From: Lepus europaeus
Taxonomy: Eukaryota; Chordata; Mammalia; Lagomorpha; Leporidae
NCBI RefSeq assembly: GCF_033115175.1
Contig: NC_084843.1
Span: forward strand, 57,762,474 to 57,826,473
Reading direction: 5' to 3'
DNA length: 64,000 nt
Part shown: positions 21,590 through 33,763 of the stretch, in pieces
Position numbering within the stretch: position 1 is the first letter of the stretch
Layout: every line of letters begins with the position of its first letter
Position numbers and translations under genes: made by a program
The notes under the pieces: model-generated
Databases searched by the model: none
What the model was told of the DNA's origin: nothing
The model's input: only the letters and a program-made list of their open reading frames with translations

Positions 21590-21902
21590 CTTTTTTTAAA
21601 GATTTATTTTATTTATTTGAAAGACAGAGAGAGAGAGAGAGAGAGAGGGGGGGCTTCCATCTGCTTGTTCACTCCCCAATTGGCCACAACGGCCGCAGCT
21701 GCGCCAATCCGAAGTCAGGAGCTTCCTCTAGGTCTCCCATGTGGGTGCCAGGGCCTAAGGACTTGGACCATCTTCTACTGCTTTCCCAGGCCATAGCAAA
21801 GAGCTGGATCAGAAGTGGAGCAGCCAGGACTGGAACCGGCACCCATATGGGATGCAGGCACTGCAGGTGGCAACTTTACCAGCTATGCCACAGTGCCAGC
21901 TC
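21590..21902 (-). repeat. CSINE, inverted partner of 21016-21328
   Basis: Reversed tail with a (GA)n run at 21627-21648 and reversed head GCCACAGTGCCAGCTC. Full length; shares unusual variants with its partner. Confidence 0.95.
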
Positions 21903-22149
21903 TATATTCATGTTTATATATAAAGTCAAGTAGTAATTCTTTATTGAAATTTTAAACTATTGAATACTAGGAGGACCTTCATCTGATAAGTTACATATTA
22001 AATTATGTGATTCCCTGAAGTGAATTAGAAGTTTCTAGCTTGATAAGCATTGCTTCCAGAAATGTCAAACATTTTAGGACAAGGTATATAGGAATGCAAA
22101 TTTGAGTTTGTGTTACTGAAAAATTACTCCTCAATTTCCTTTTGATCTT

Positions 22150-22600
22150 GATATTTCATTTCCTAGGGCTGCTGTAACAAATCACCACAAATTGACTGGC
22201 TTAACACAAGAAAAGTTTATTCCCTTTTGGAGGTTAGACATACAAAATCAAGGTGTCCATATGTCACACTCCGTCTTAAGGCTTTGGGAAGAATCCCTTC
22301 CTCCTTGTTCTAGTTTTGGGCAGCTCCTGACATTCATTGGTTTGTGGCAGTGTAACTCCAACTTCAACCTACATTTACATGACGTCTTTCCTTCTGACTC
22401 TGTGATCTCCCTCTGTCTTGTTTTTTCTTTGTAAGGACACCAGTCATTGGAATTAGGCCACTTAGTCTAGCTCCATGACTGATTACATCTCTAGGGACAT
22501 AATTTGATGACATCTGCAAAGCCATTATTTTGAAATAAAGTCACATTTTGTAGTTTCAGGGAGACATGAAATTGGAGGAATACTACTTAACCTACTACAA
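22150..22600 (-). repeat. MaLR-type solo LTR
   Basis: 'cctagggctgctgtaacaaat', 'caccacaaattgactggctt', 'tgtaaggacaccagtcattgg', 'gcaaagccattattttgaaat', 'aaagtcacatt' in MLT1/MST order, reversed. No retroviral coding region adjoins it. Confidence 0.8.
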
Positions 22601-22974
22601 TCCTTTATCAAGAACTTATAACTATTCCTCCATTATCCTAATTTTCTGTAACCTCGGTGTTACTTGCACCTACCATCTGGATTACCCAAAAGGAAACTTT
22701 TTTAAAGAAAGTGAAAGACCAGCGTTATCTATGGACCTTCCGACTGCTGATATTATTAGCATGGAATTCTGGATATATGCTAAGTACATGTAGTTCTATC
22801 AAGTTCATTCTTTTCTCATTGACATTACCGTTCTTCCCACCCTAATGACTACTTTCCCATTCACCTTTTTGCTGCCTCCTCATTTTTTTGCTTTCTTGTA
22901 CTTAAATATTAAAGATTATGGACAAAGTTCAAGTAAATCTGCAGCCTCAAGGATTTCAGACAGAACCATCTAAT

Positions 22975-23930
22975 TCAGCGAACATATGTAGAGCACTTAC
23001 ATGGGACTCGGAACATTGTTAGGTCCTGGGCAATACAAAGATAAATAAAGTAACGTCTTGACTTCAGGATCTCTCTATTCAGTGAGACACAAAAACCATT
23101 AATTATAAAATATTAAAGAAAGTTTAATAAGGATTTATGGCAAGTGTCATTGTTTTATTGTTAACTCTGAAAAAGGCATAATGATCATCCAAAATAATTT
23201 ATGAATGGTCCAAAAAAATCATAGATTCTACCTTGAATAGACAACTGGAAAAGCCTCCTCTAGTCATTTGTACCCACTCCTGGTTTCCAAAGTTAGGGCT
23301 GTCATTCAATCAAGCAGTCATATCGCCTTGCCTTATATGGTCCCTCCAGTGAATCCCTCTATCTTGAGAATTCTTTGTCTTAAGGGCTCCATGTCATCTC
23401 TTTCCCTCGGCCTTTGATCTATTATTATGGCTTCAGCCTGAAACATACACCACAAGGCAGTCAAATATTTTACAAGTTTCTTTCAACAAATCTTTACTGA
23501 GCACCTATACTGCGCTACTCTCCCAATTCTAATAGAGATAGATAAATACAAGTTGGTAGGCAGATAAAAGTATTGTCAAGTTGTAATAAATACACATAAG
23601 AAGTATAGATGAAGAATAATAGAGGGAATCCTTGAAACAATAAGCATGAAGGCCTCAGTGGAGGAGTTGTGAAGAAATTTGGTGTAGAGAGAGCGCAGGG
23701 ACACCAGATACATTTGGAGACAGGCAGAGGGTGGATCAGCCAGTCAGGGACTACATCAAGTAGGACCTATTAAGTTTAGTTTTATTCTTGGTATCACTCA
23801 AGAGTTCAAAGCTGAGAGGAGGGCATAGATTATTTAGAACTTTTGCAAAAATACAAAAAGGAGTTAATAGTTCAGGGGACTCAAGCAGTGGTAATGGAGA
23901 TGAAGCGAAGAAGATAAACTGAAAGCACAC
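22975..23930 (+). repeat. ancient interspersed repeat pieces (family not named)
   Basis: Two blocks (22975-23150 and 23480-23930) carry the common mammalian motif of a sequence ending 'gagcacttac..gggactcggaac' / 'ctttactgagcacctat' followed by 'gataaata' and 'aaggcctcagtggaggag'. Old, heavily diverged, possibly L2-linked. Confidence 0.4.
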
Positions 23931-24119
23931 TTTAGATTATGATGGGTTGTTTGTAGGGTATCAGAACTGCTAATAATTTCCTGACTTGAGCAAGTGGATA
24001 ATAATAATAACATTGATAAAGATGAGCATGGCTACTGAGGGAAATGGAAAGAGGTTAGATTTAGACTAGGAAACTCAAATGTTCTGTTTTGACCTTAAGT
24101 TTGAAAATCAAGACTATGT

Positions 24120-24475
24120 TTGCTTTAGTTGGCTAGGAAAGCCATAAAAAATACTACAGAATGTGTGGCTTAAATAACTCATTTTTTCATGGTTCTGGAG
24201 GCCAGAAGTCCCAAGATCAAGGTGTCAGCAGGTTTGGTTCCTTCTGAGGGCTGTCTCCTAGGCCACCTCCTTACTGTGTGTTCACAGGGTCCTCCCTTGG
24301 CCTGTATGTTCTCTTTGTTTCAGTCTCCTCTTCTTACAAAGACGCCAGTCATGCTAGGGCCCACCCATATGTCCTCATTTTATTTTAAACTTTTTAAAGG
24401 GCCTATCTCTAAATATAGTCACATTCTGAGGTACTAGGGTTTAGGACTCCAATATTTGAATTCCACACCTCAGTC
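24120..24475 (-). repeat. MaLR-type solo LTR
   Basis: 'ggttctggaggccagaagtc', 'ccaagatcaaggtgtcagca', 'ggttccttctgagggctg', 'acaaagacgccagtcatg', 'gtcacattctgaggtactag': a clear reversed MLT1/MST-like LTR, the best preserved of the three. Confidence 0.85.
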
Positions 24476-24653
24476 CATAGCACTTTTTCTTCTTCTGAAT
24501 TGCATTCAGAGAAAGGCCTTTCTCTGTTATCCTAGTAAGTATAGGTCTGTCCTAGAAATGAGTGACATGGGGAAAATAACTCTCCCCTTTCACAAAACTA
24601 AGAAAGCAAAAGAAAATGTGATCCTTCTTTTTAATAAGTGCAAGCAAAAGTTT

Positions 24654-24985
24654 ATTTATTTATTTATTTGAGAGTCAGAGTTACACAGAGAGGGAGAAGG
24701 AGAGGCAGAGAGAGAGAGACAGAGAGAGGTCTTCCTTCTGCTGTTTCACTCCCCAATTGGCTACAACAGTCGGAGCTGCGCCAATCCGACGCCAGGAGCC
24801 AGGAGCCTCCTCTGGGTATCCCACATGGCTGCAGGGGCCCAAGCACTGGGCCATCTTCTACTGCTTTCCCAGGCCACAGCAGAGAGCTGGATCAGAAGTG
24901 GAGTGGCCAGGACCTGAACCGGCGCCCACATAGGATGCTGGCTCTGCAGGCGGTGGCCTTACCCTCTATGCCACAGCACCGGCCC
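24654..24985 (-). repeat. CSINE with target-site duplication
   Basis: (TTTA)n reversed tail to GCCACAGCACCGGCCCC. Flanked by caaaagttt at 24645-24653 and 24986-24994. Confidence 0.9.
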
Positions 24986-25422
24986 CAAAAGTTTTATTGC
25001 CAATTCTATTTTGTGGAATATTCCACTTAATCTACAACATAAAGAATAATAATTCTGGGTATTTATTATAGCAATCCTTCTAAACTTTCACCCTCATAAT
25101 TATCCCAGTGTCCTTTCCCACTTCAAATTTATATTCTGGCTTCCTTTTCCTTCTTATTATGCCAGTGTGACACAGTAATAATCTTTATATCACCAATACA
25201 AGAAACATTTTTCAATTTCTATTTTTATAACTCTGTATGATTTCTTTGTGCTTGCTTTCCATGCCCTAATTGCAGAAACTCAACTGACATTCAGACAGAC
25301 ATAAACCTGGAAAATCACATGTAATGTGGCCCTTGACCAGTATGTGGAGATGTGTTCATACGTTTGAAATTATAAGGCTTTACTTCAGTCACTACTCTTT
25401 CTTAATAACATTCTCAAACTGC

Positions 25423-25442
25423 TTCTCTCTCTCTCTCTCTCT
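25423..25442. repeat. (CT)n microsatellite
   Basis: Pure CT run followed by a GGGAGGGAGGGGGG stretch. The rest of 24995-25693 holds nothing recognised. Confidence 0.9.
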
Positions 25443-25693
25443 GGGAGGGAGGGGGGCAGTAAAGAATAAAAATTGCATTTAGGAAGAAAGACTTAACAGC
25501 CTGATAAACTAAGCTTTAAAATTAACTTAATCCCACAGGGATTGCAAAATGAGGATTCTGTAAATTCTAATGAACAGTGAGGATCACCAAAATAATACGG
25601 TATAAAGTGTAGAATCTATATCTGAATCTTCTAAATCTCTGTGTTTTCTTTTTAAAAAACAGTTAAAACCAGAGGTGAAGAAAAGCCATCTCT

Positions 25694-26003
25694 GCCAACG
25701 ATGAGGCACAGTGGGTTAAGCTACCACCTGCAGCATTTATATGAGTGCCGGCTTGAATCACCTGCTAATAAGCCTTGGAAAGCAGCAGCAGGTGACTCAA
25801 GTCCCTGGGCCCCTGTCACTCATGTGGGAGACATGGATGGAGTTCCTGGCTCCTGGCATTCACCAGCGCTTGGCCTAGCACTGGCCATTGTGGCCATTTG
25901 GGGAGATGAACCAGCAAATGGAACATCTCTCTCCTTTTCTCCTTATCCCTCTCCCTCTCTCTGTCACTGCCTTTCAAATAAATTAATAAATCTTTTAAAA
26001 AAG
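25694..26003 (+). repeat. CSINE, diverged
   Basis: 'gccaacgatgaggcacagtggg', 'gggcccctgtcactcatgtggg', tail CAAATAAATTAATAAATC. Confidence 0.85.
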
Positions 26004-27024
26004 GAGACATCTATCAGATCTTATTAGACATATTTTGATTCACAAAAAACTTACTGTTTTATTGCTACTGATTTTGATGGTTCTAGTAGAGATTTGAGGT
26101 TGGAAAGTTCTAACTTAGCTGTCAGAAATGTAAAATCTGGGAAGAATATTCATGGTTGTTTTTAAATGGCATGGCTCACAGCCCTTAATTAGGATCAGCA
26201 CTAAATTTAATTGTAACTAAGTTTTTGTCAAATTAACAATACTTCTTCTTCAAACAAAAATTAGCTACAGCATGAATATCTTCATGTATTGAAACTTGGG
26301 TTAATGACCTTCAGAGTGATGTTATAAAGGAAACAGCCTTGCTAAACGTCTTATTTGATGATACCATTAATAAAGGGAACTAACACACATTTCAGATTCC
26401 TTAAACATTAAAATTTTATGAAAGTGACACAGAGGACCACAAAAATAAGGAGAAGGAATAGCTTTTTTACTCAACCCTAGAGTTCCTTATGTCCTTATGT
26501 TTGTAGAACTAATTGTAGGTTCCTTTTAGTATACAGAGACTTTATGCATATTGATTGCAAATTTTTAAAAATATACCTGGTATTTATGCTTCATTTTTAA
26601 AAATAAGAGAGATTGTCCTATTAGGGGCATCTAGAAATAAATAAAACACTGACACTTTTATGGATGGATTTTCATTAGAGTTTGAGAACTGTGTTCGTTT
26701 AATCTCAATGTAAGATCTGATAGCCTGAAGGAACAGTTGAGCAGCGGTGTCTAGAAAGGACAGTGTGTTCCTAGAAGATAAATTATAGTTGCCACCTCCA
26801 CATTGCCTAAATACAATTTAACCATATTAAAATGACAGAAATATTTGCCCAAGAAAAATACCATGCAGTTCAAGCTGCTGTTTTACCTAAGATTAAAAGA
26901 AAAATTTTCTTAAGAAAATACACTCTTTATAAACATAGGATCATAGGATGTGAATTGAAGTGTCATGTGCTGCTCACTTTCAACAAACAATTGCATCTGC
27001 TCAGTCTTTTAAAAAGCAGGTAGG
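26004..27024. other. unassigned single-copy intergenic DNA
   Basis: AT-rich; no gene, repeat or site recognised. Confidence 0.5.
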
Positions 27025-27306
27025 AGCTGGAGCTGTAGTGTAGGAAACTGCCCGTGGTGCCAGCATCCCATATGAGCACCACTTCCTATCCAGGCTGCTC
27101 TACTTCCTATGCAGCTCCTTGCTAATATGCCTGGGAAAGCAGCGGAGGATGGTTCAAGTCCTGGGGCTCCTGCAACCACATGGGAGACCTGGAAGAAGCT
27201 CCTGGCTCCCGAATTCTGGCCTTTTCAGCCATTGAGGGAGTGAACCAGTGAACTCTAACTCTGCCTTTCAAATAAAATAAATAAATCTTAAAAAAAAAAA
27301 AAAACT
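27025..27306 (+). repeat. CSINE, shortened near the 3' end
   Basis: Head 'gagctggagctgtagtgtag'; lacks part of the 'gatggaag..ctctct' segment; A-tail at 27291-27304. Confidence 0.85.
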
Positions 27307-27522
27307 AGATTCCAAAGAACAGCTTTCAGATTTTTCCCATTCACAAACTTTGATAGTGTTGACAACAAAATAAAAATCTAACTCAGTGGTGAATATTAGA
27401 ATTAGTGTTGAAACATCTTTTTTATTATTATTTTAAAGAATTGCACAAAGAATACAAACATGTACTGAACTAATCTATGGTAATATGAAACATCCTTTTC
27501 TTATCTCAGTTACAAAGAGGGA

Positions 27523-27859
27523 GGGCCAGCGCCATGGCTCACTTGGTTAATCCTCCGCCTGCGGCGCCAGCATCCAATATGGGCACCAGGTTCTATCTAG
27601 TCCCCGTTGGTTGCTCCTCTTCCAGTCCAGCTCTCTGCTGTGGCCCCGGAAGGCAGTGGAGGATGGCCCAAGTGCTTGGGCCCCTGCATCAACATGGGAG
27701 ACCAGGGGAGGAAGCACCTGGCTCCTGGCTTCGGATCGGTGTAGCTCCGGCCGTAGCGGCCAATTGGAGGGTGAACCAATGGAAGGAAGACCTTTCTCTC
27801 TGCCTCTCTCTCTAACTCTATCTGTCAAATAAAAGAGAGAGAGAGAGAGAGAGAGAGAC
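27523..27859 (+). repeat. CSINE ending in a (GA)n tail
   Basis: CpG-rich, young copy ('gccagcgccatggctcacttgg', 'ctccgcctgcggcgccagcat'). After CTGTCAAATAAAA the tail is a pure (GA)n run (about 27833-27859), and 'ctagtccccgttgg' contains a small duplication around the B-box. Confidence 0.9.
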
Positions 27860-28569
27860 TGGTAAAATGATTTGTTTAGTGTAAAATTCTTCTGTTTTAA
27901 ATTTAAATTTGCTTTGTATGGGGAAACTGCTGTCTTTATAAATTAAAATGGATTTTATTTTAAATCATTCATGTTTGTTGATAATAATTTAAATTCAATA
28001 AGGTATAAAGAAGAAATTATCAGAAAAGCCACCCCAAAGGATACATACTGCTAACATTATATTGAACATCACTGATATTTTTTCATTCTCTAAAATATAT
28101 TGTACGCACACAAAAATTACCCAAAGGATCCTGGAGTTTTGTGATCTATTTTTACCAAATAAGGTATTGAGGACCTCTTTCCAAGTATTGGGGAGGTTAA
28201 TTAAATTCACATAGAAGACATGCCCAGATGATGATCCTACAGGGGCATTTACTAATAGGTGTAAATAAATAATGGATGTTTCATTCTTGCTATTCAAGTT
28301 GAATTAAAATATTACTAAGTTGAATGTGTTCAATAATGTGTATTGTTATGTTGATAGTCATCCCTTGTGCTTTGAATATCTAGAATATCTGCTCCAAGTT
28401 CATCAACTCCGCTGACCCCAGAGACAACCAAATGCTCAACAGTACATAACAGACAATCTTGAGATGCTGCAGTTTCCATATGGTCTACTGCACCACATGC
28501 TTTGATCCTTTAGTTAATATGCAATTTGCTAAAGCCAATAATGTATAAGGACATAATTTCTTTGCTTTT
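27860..28569. other. unassigned intergenic DNA
   Basis: No feature recognised. Confidence 0.45.
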
Positions 28570-29376
28570 TGTCTGTAATTATTTCAACCTTCATTTCTCC
28601 CACCATGGCCTCAGATTACGCTATTATCAGTTCCCACTAGGCTTCTGTAGCCTTCCCACCTCACCTTCTAAAGTCTTCTCCCTTTGATTTAGCCACATAT
28701 CCACTGGGGTGATTTTTTCAAAGCAGATTTGATAACATCTCTATAAAATCTTCATCATCTAGGCATTTGAAGGCCTTTAAATCAAGCCTTTATCCTCTGC
28801 AATCTCATTGCTGCGACATCCCCCAAATCACAGCTTACCTTTGTTTTATGAGCTGTGAAATATGCTGTCCCACATTTGCAGGCTGCTCCTTCAACCTAGT
28901 GAAATTCCAATTTTCCAATACTCAGCTTCGGCAGTGCTTTCTTTATGAAGACTTGCCTTGTCTGTGACAGTCAGAAGACGCTTTCCTGCCTGATGCCATC
29001 TTCTGCTATAGAGTGAGCATACCACTCGTCAGGATTGTGAGTCTTTTGATCCATGAATCCCCCAAACGAATGAATAAACTCAAATTGTTTTGTGTTTTTC
29101 AGAAGCTCTAACTGGAAACATTTTTATCTTTGATTAACAAAATCTGAGTAATAAATTTTTTAGAAAATTGTATTAAGAATGTTAAATCTGTCAAAACAAT
29201 GTCTGTAGGAAAAAAGACCATTGAGAAGCCCTCAGTGGAGAAGGCTGTGGGCACATGTGTAGCAAATATCCATTAAATGTTTAGATTGTAATCTTTCTAG
29301 GAGAGACAGTGTATGCACTTTTCTTTGTCAACTCCAATGCCCAGCAGAATACTAGGCTCATAGAATTATGTCAAAG
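28570..29376 (+). repeat. L2 3' relics
   Basis: 28570-29080 follows the L2 3' order ('tctcccaccatggcctc', 'tttcaaagcagatttgataac', 'cattgctgcgacatcc', 'ctccttcaacctag', 'tatgaagacttgcct'), and 29250-29376 carries a terminal-type block ('atgcccagcagaatactagg'). Very old. Confidence 0.55.
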
Positions 29377-29390
29377 CCATTTTTACTGAT

Positions 29391-29530
29391 TTTTTCTTTT
29401 GAAGATTTATCTATTTATTTGAAAGACAGAGTTACAGAAAGGCAAAGGCAGAGGCAGAGACAGAGAGAGAGAGAGAGAGAGAGATCTTCCATCCACTGGC
29501 TCACTCCCCAACTCGTCATAGCACGGGCTC
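29391..29530 (-). repeat. 5'-truncated CSINE with target-site duplication
   Basis: Only the tail, (GA)-rich part and first 3' body segment remain. Flanked by ccatttttactgat at 29377-29390 and 29531-29544, so it is one truncated insertion, not later erosion. Confidence 0.9.
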
Positions 29531-29689
29531 CCATTTTTACTGATAAATTGAATGCAATGACCCATACCTTATCTCAAAACTGTATATTCTTAGAATTGTA
29601 TCTATAAATTATATTGAATATGTGCTCTCTATATTAATAAAAATGTGAATTATAAAATCTCAGCAGGAATTTATAAGATCTGTGTCTTT

Positions 29690-29800
29690 GAATCTCTATG
29701 GAAATATCTGTGAACTCTTTGAGGAAAGGAGCTCTGTTGCTTTTCATATTCCAAGATTTTAACAGAGAATTCAGAACAGTGGAAGCTTGATAAATCTGTT
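29690..29800 (+). repeat. possible L2 3'-end relic
   Basis: 'aactctttgaggaaaggag' and 'cagaacagtggaagcttgataaat' resemble the L2 terminal block. Confidence 0.4.
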
Positions 29801-30039
29801 ATCAAGATTTCATCAGTAAAACAGATGTCTGCTTTGTTTGTCATTGACCTAGGGCAACATTTTATCCAGCGCGGAAACCTAGCAAATATTTGTGAGATAA
29901 ACACGGTTTGGTAATCTGGCTACTAGCAAGTACAACTGAAATCTGATGTGAAAAGTTTTCCTTGTTTTCTTGGACTCAGGCACCAAGGCAGATCAAACTG
30001 AGACAAATTCCAAAAGATATTTTACTTTTTACTGTGAAA

Positions 30040-30380
30040 TAACTTAAACCCACCGAAGGGAAAGGGGGAGGGGACGGGAGAAAAGTTGGAAACAAACAAG
30101 TGAGGCTCATAGGAGAAAATAGCTCCTCGGAGGGGAGCCACATGCTCTGATACCCATGGCAGCCGCATGAGGAAGCAGCCTAAAATTAGCAGGATGGGCA
30201 AACCCAGGAAGGGAAAGCCAGCAGCCTTCCCTGCCCTCAGCAAGCGAGGTGAGGGGCTGGGAGTTCCAGTCGGAATCTTTGCCTTTGGAGGGCCACTGCT
30301 GTTTGTGTCAGGTAAGGCCCCTCCCTCCAAACTCTCGCTGGGTGGTAAAGCAAACAATTTCTTAGGGGGATGTCCAGAGA
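30040..30380. other. GC-richer single-copy block, role unknown
   Basis: About 340 bp less AT-rich than its surroundings, with a GGGGGAGGGGACGGGAG GC/GA-box and two donor-like sites on the plus strand (gcgag|gtgagg near 30247; tcag|gtaagg near 30310). It could be a regulatory block or an alternative 5' exon; no protein homology recognised on either strand. Confidence 0.35.
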
Positions 30381-31024
30381 ATTGACTATTGCTGATTAAA
30401 GAGATGCTTCCAGGAATCTAATAATTAAGAGAGAATAAGTAATAAAAATATTCTTATATCCATCCTTGCCGCAGGTATTCATCTGAACCACTCTCATCTT
30501 TTTAAACTGGGGCTTTCTGGGATGCATAGGTGATTCCTTTTTTTCTTTTTTCCTAAGTATTAGAGTAAAGGGGCAAGGAAGTCCTAGAAAAATCTGTAAA
30601 ACCACGTGAGACAAGAAATGATGAAAGAGCACCACCCAGTGATGTATAAAGAAAGAGATAAGAGATAATCCAAATGGGGCTCAGTAGGCAACAGGTGCAT
30701 TTTTCATGGATGAAGTACAGAGCAGATGATATGGTCAAGGATAGACGACAGAAACCTGGAGGGGGGCAGAATTTTCTGTTATGTTTCATAAAAAAACTAG
30801 AGCAGTGATTGATTTTATGACGCACATGAGTCATTCCCAGTCAGTGTACTGATCTGTTTCTGTAAGTTCCTGTCTATCTCCTGTACTGGAACTCATTTTT
30901 ATGTTACCTATTTATTGCTTTTGAAAGCTACAGGTTCTCATTAATTATAAAGTCCTTCAGTGTTATTAAAAGAGTTTCTCATAGGGTTGGTCTGAAGGGG
31001 TTGTGCAATTGGAGGGCAGAAATT
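30381..31024. other. unassigned intergenic DNA
   Basis: No gene or repeat recognised. Confidence 0.45.
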
Positions 31025-31303
31025 CAGAACTTTTAAATAAGCTCATTGAGATGTAGTTCACATGCTATAAAATTCACCTGTTTACAGTGTACAGTGTATT
31101 AGATTTTAGAATATTTAGAGAGTTGTGCAACCATCACCATTATAAATTTTGGAATACTTCACCACCACCTCCCAGGAGAATCCTTATCCAGTAGCAGTCA
31201 CTCCTCTTTCCCTCTAGCGCCTTCCCACTCACAGCCCAAGGTTTCTATAGATTTGCCCATTCAGGGCATTTCATTCAAATAGATTCACTCAATATGTGGT
31301 CTT
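31025..31303 (-). repeat. old L1 (L1M-type) fragment
   Basis: 'cattgagatgtagttcacat', 'ataaaattcacctgtttaca', 'gagttgtgcaaccatcacc', 'atagatttgcccattcaggg', 'atatgtgg': reverse complement of the L1 3' region. Cut by the SINE at 31318. Confidence 0.75.
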
Positions 31304-31317
31304 CAGTGAGTTTTTTT

Positions 31318-31674
31318 GTTTTTGTTTTTTGTTTGTTTGTTTGTTTGTTTGTTTTGACAGGCAGAGTGGATAGTGAGAGAGAGAGACAGAGAGAAAGGTC
31401 TTCCTTTTTGCTGTTGGTTCAAACCTCCAATGGCCGCTGCGGCCTGCGTATCGCGCTGATCCGAAGCCAGGAGCCAGGTGCTTCTCCTGGTCTCCCATGC
31501 GGGTGCAGGGCCCAAGGACTTGGGCCATCCTCCACTGCCTTCCTGGGCCATAGCAGAGAGCTGGCCTGGAAGAGGGGCAACCGGGATAGAATCCGGTGCC
31601 CCAACCGGAACTAGAACCCGGTGTGCCGGCGCCGCAAGGCGGAGGATTAGCCTGTTAAGCCACGGCACCGGCCA
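31318..31674 (-). repeat. young CSINE with target-site duplication
   Basis: A (GTTT)n tail, then TTGACAGGCAGAGTGGATAG and a CpG-rich body to GCCACGGCACCGGCC. Flanked by cagtgagttttttt at 31304-31317 and 31675-31688. GTTT repeats within the tail are unusual. Confidence 0.95.
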
Positions 31675-31682
31675 CAGTGAGT

Positions 31683-31808
31683 TTTTTTTTAAGACTGCTT
31701 ATTTATTTATTTGAGAACCTGAGAGATAGCAAAAGAACTTTCAGCCATTGAGAGCTCTTACCCAAACGCCTGCAATGGCGGGGCTGGGCTAGGCCAAGCC
31801 AGGAACCC
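31683..31808 (-). repeat. 5'-truncated CSINE fragment
   Basis: Reversed tail, then 'ggcggggctgggctaggcca' to 'agccaggaaccc', where it stops. 31809-32159 has no recognised feature. Confidence 0.8.
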
Positions 31809-32159
31809 GTTCATCTGTTAACTGTTTATTCATCCTAAAAGGGAAATATCATTGCCTGTAGTCTTTATTTCCAGTGAATGTTTATATCCATTACACTAAG
31901 GTCTTCAGTTCTAGAGGCACTTCAGTGCAGGTATACGTAATGATCAATAAATGCCTTGCAATAATGATGATTTTTTTATTTAATGATAATCCTGGATGTG
32001 ACATTATGGAATGAAATATATCCATTTAGGATAACATTGGGAAACATACATGGTACATATCCTAGAGATTTACTAAATAATAAAGGAAGTGGTGTGTATT
32101 ACGTCTAGAGGTGTATTCTGGAACAATGTCTAGGAGATATTTGATTCTAAATATATTTT

Positions 32160-32494
32160 TTTCTAAAGATTTATTTATTTGAAAGTCAGAGAGAGAGAGG
32201 GAAAGACAGAGAAGGTAAAAAAGAGAGAGATTGATCTTCCATCCACTGTTTACTCCCCAGAGGGCCATAATGTCTGCGGCTGGGCCAGGCCAAAGCCAGG
32301 AGCTAGGAACTTCTTCCAGGTCTCCCATATGAGTAGCAGGGGCCCCTGTGCTTGGGCCATCTTCTGCTGTTTTTCCCAGGTGCATTACCATGGAGCTGGA
32401 TCAGAAGTGGAGCAGCTAGGACTCAAACCAGTACCCATATGGGAAGCCAACATCACAGGTGGTGGCTTTACCCTCTACACCACAACATCAGCCC
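32160..32494 (-). repeat. CSINE
   Basis: Reversed tail to reversed head (CACCACAACATCAGCCCCC). Head-to-head with the next copy, about 50 bp apart. Confidence 0.9.
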
Positions 32495-32545
32495 CCGTCA
32501 ATCCAACTTTCAACATCCAGCATTTACTCATCATAAAACTTATAT

Positions 32546-32886
32546 GAGGTGGCATTGTGATGCAGTAGGCTAAGCTGCCTCCTGTGATACCAGCATCCTG
32601 TATTGGAGTGCTGGTTTGAGTCCTGGCTGTTCTACTTCTGATCCAGCACCCTACTAATGTGCCTGGGAAGGCAACAGAAGATGGTCCAAGTACTTGAGTC
32701 CCTGCCACCCACATGGAAGATCTGGACGGAGTCCCAGGCTCCTAGCTTCAATTTAGACCAGTATTGGCCTGTGTAGCCATCTGGGGAATGAACCAGTAGA
32801 TGAAAAATATCTCTCTTTCTCACTTTCTCTCTCTCCCTATCACTCTGCCCTTCAAACATACAAATAACTTAAAAAAAAAAAAAAAG
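32546..32886 (+). repeat. CSINE
   Basis: Head 'gaggtggcattgtgatgcagtag' and a pure A-tail (about 32871-32885). Confidence 0.9.
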
Positions 32887-32895
32887 TTTGTCTTG

Positions 32896-33213
32896 AGGCC
32901 GGCACTGTTAGCATAGCGGGTAAAGCCACTGTCTGCAGTATCGGCATCCCATATGGGCCCCAGTTCAAGTCCTGGCTGTTCTACTTCCAATCTAGCTCCC
33001 TGCTAATGCACCTGGGAAAGCAGCAGAGGATGTCCCAAGTCCTTGGGCCCCTGCACCCATGTGGAAGACCCAGAAGAAGCTCCTGGCTTTGGATCAGCCC
33101 AGCTCCAGCTATTGTTGCCATTTGGGGAGTGAACCAGTGGATGGACGATCTCTCTCTCTTTGCCTCTGCCTCTCTAACTCTGACATTCAAATGAATAAAT
33201 TAACCTTAAAAAA
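32896..33213 (+). repeat. CSINE
   Basis: Head 'aggccggcactgttagcatagcg', 'catcccatatgggccccagttcaagtcc'; follows the previous copy by about 10 bp. 33214-33745 has no recognised feature. Confidence 0.9.
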
Positions 33214-33763
33214 AGATAAGTTTTTTAAAAAGTTTCTTATTTAAAAAAAAAGATAACCTACAGAGTTTTGAAGAAAATAAAATCCAGCAAGAGTGCTTTG
33301 AACATGCCACTCAATGAATGCTTATTGAAACAAAGAAGGGAAATATATTTATGGATATGCACATTATACAGCTGTGACATCATTCATAAAAGTTTCTTAA
33401 GTCTAATGTGCTGGAATGGGAGATGCTAACTCTAATTACAAATTTGAATTGATATCAACTACAATCTTTGATAATTGACAAGAATAATTGCAGATAAGGA
33501 ATGACAACGCTGAATCACAACTAAAATGCCACACCCATTGTATTGTTCACGTTGTAGAAATATCTATTGCAAGGTCTCCAAGACACACCTGCCTTGTGTT
33601 TATTTCATACTAAAGGTGACACACTGAATTATAGGTTTGCTTCTTAGGGAAGCCCATTGGTAGACTCTCATAAGATGAAGCTGGTAGCTTGTAATTACCT
33701 TGATAAAATCCAGATTCCTTCATCTGGTTCTTAGCTTTCCAAACTCAGAAACTTAATTTTTTT

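Noticed and set aside
22150..24475. Two MaLR LTRs 1.5 kb apart as ends of one provirus
   Set aside because: The sequence between them shows no retroviral internal region and contains an older unrelated repeat; they look like separate solo LTRs.
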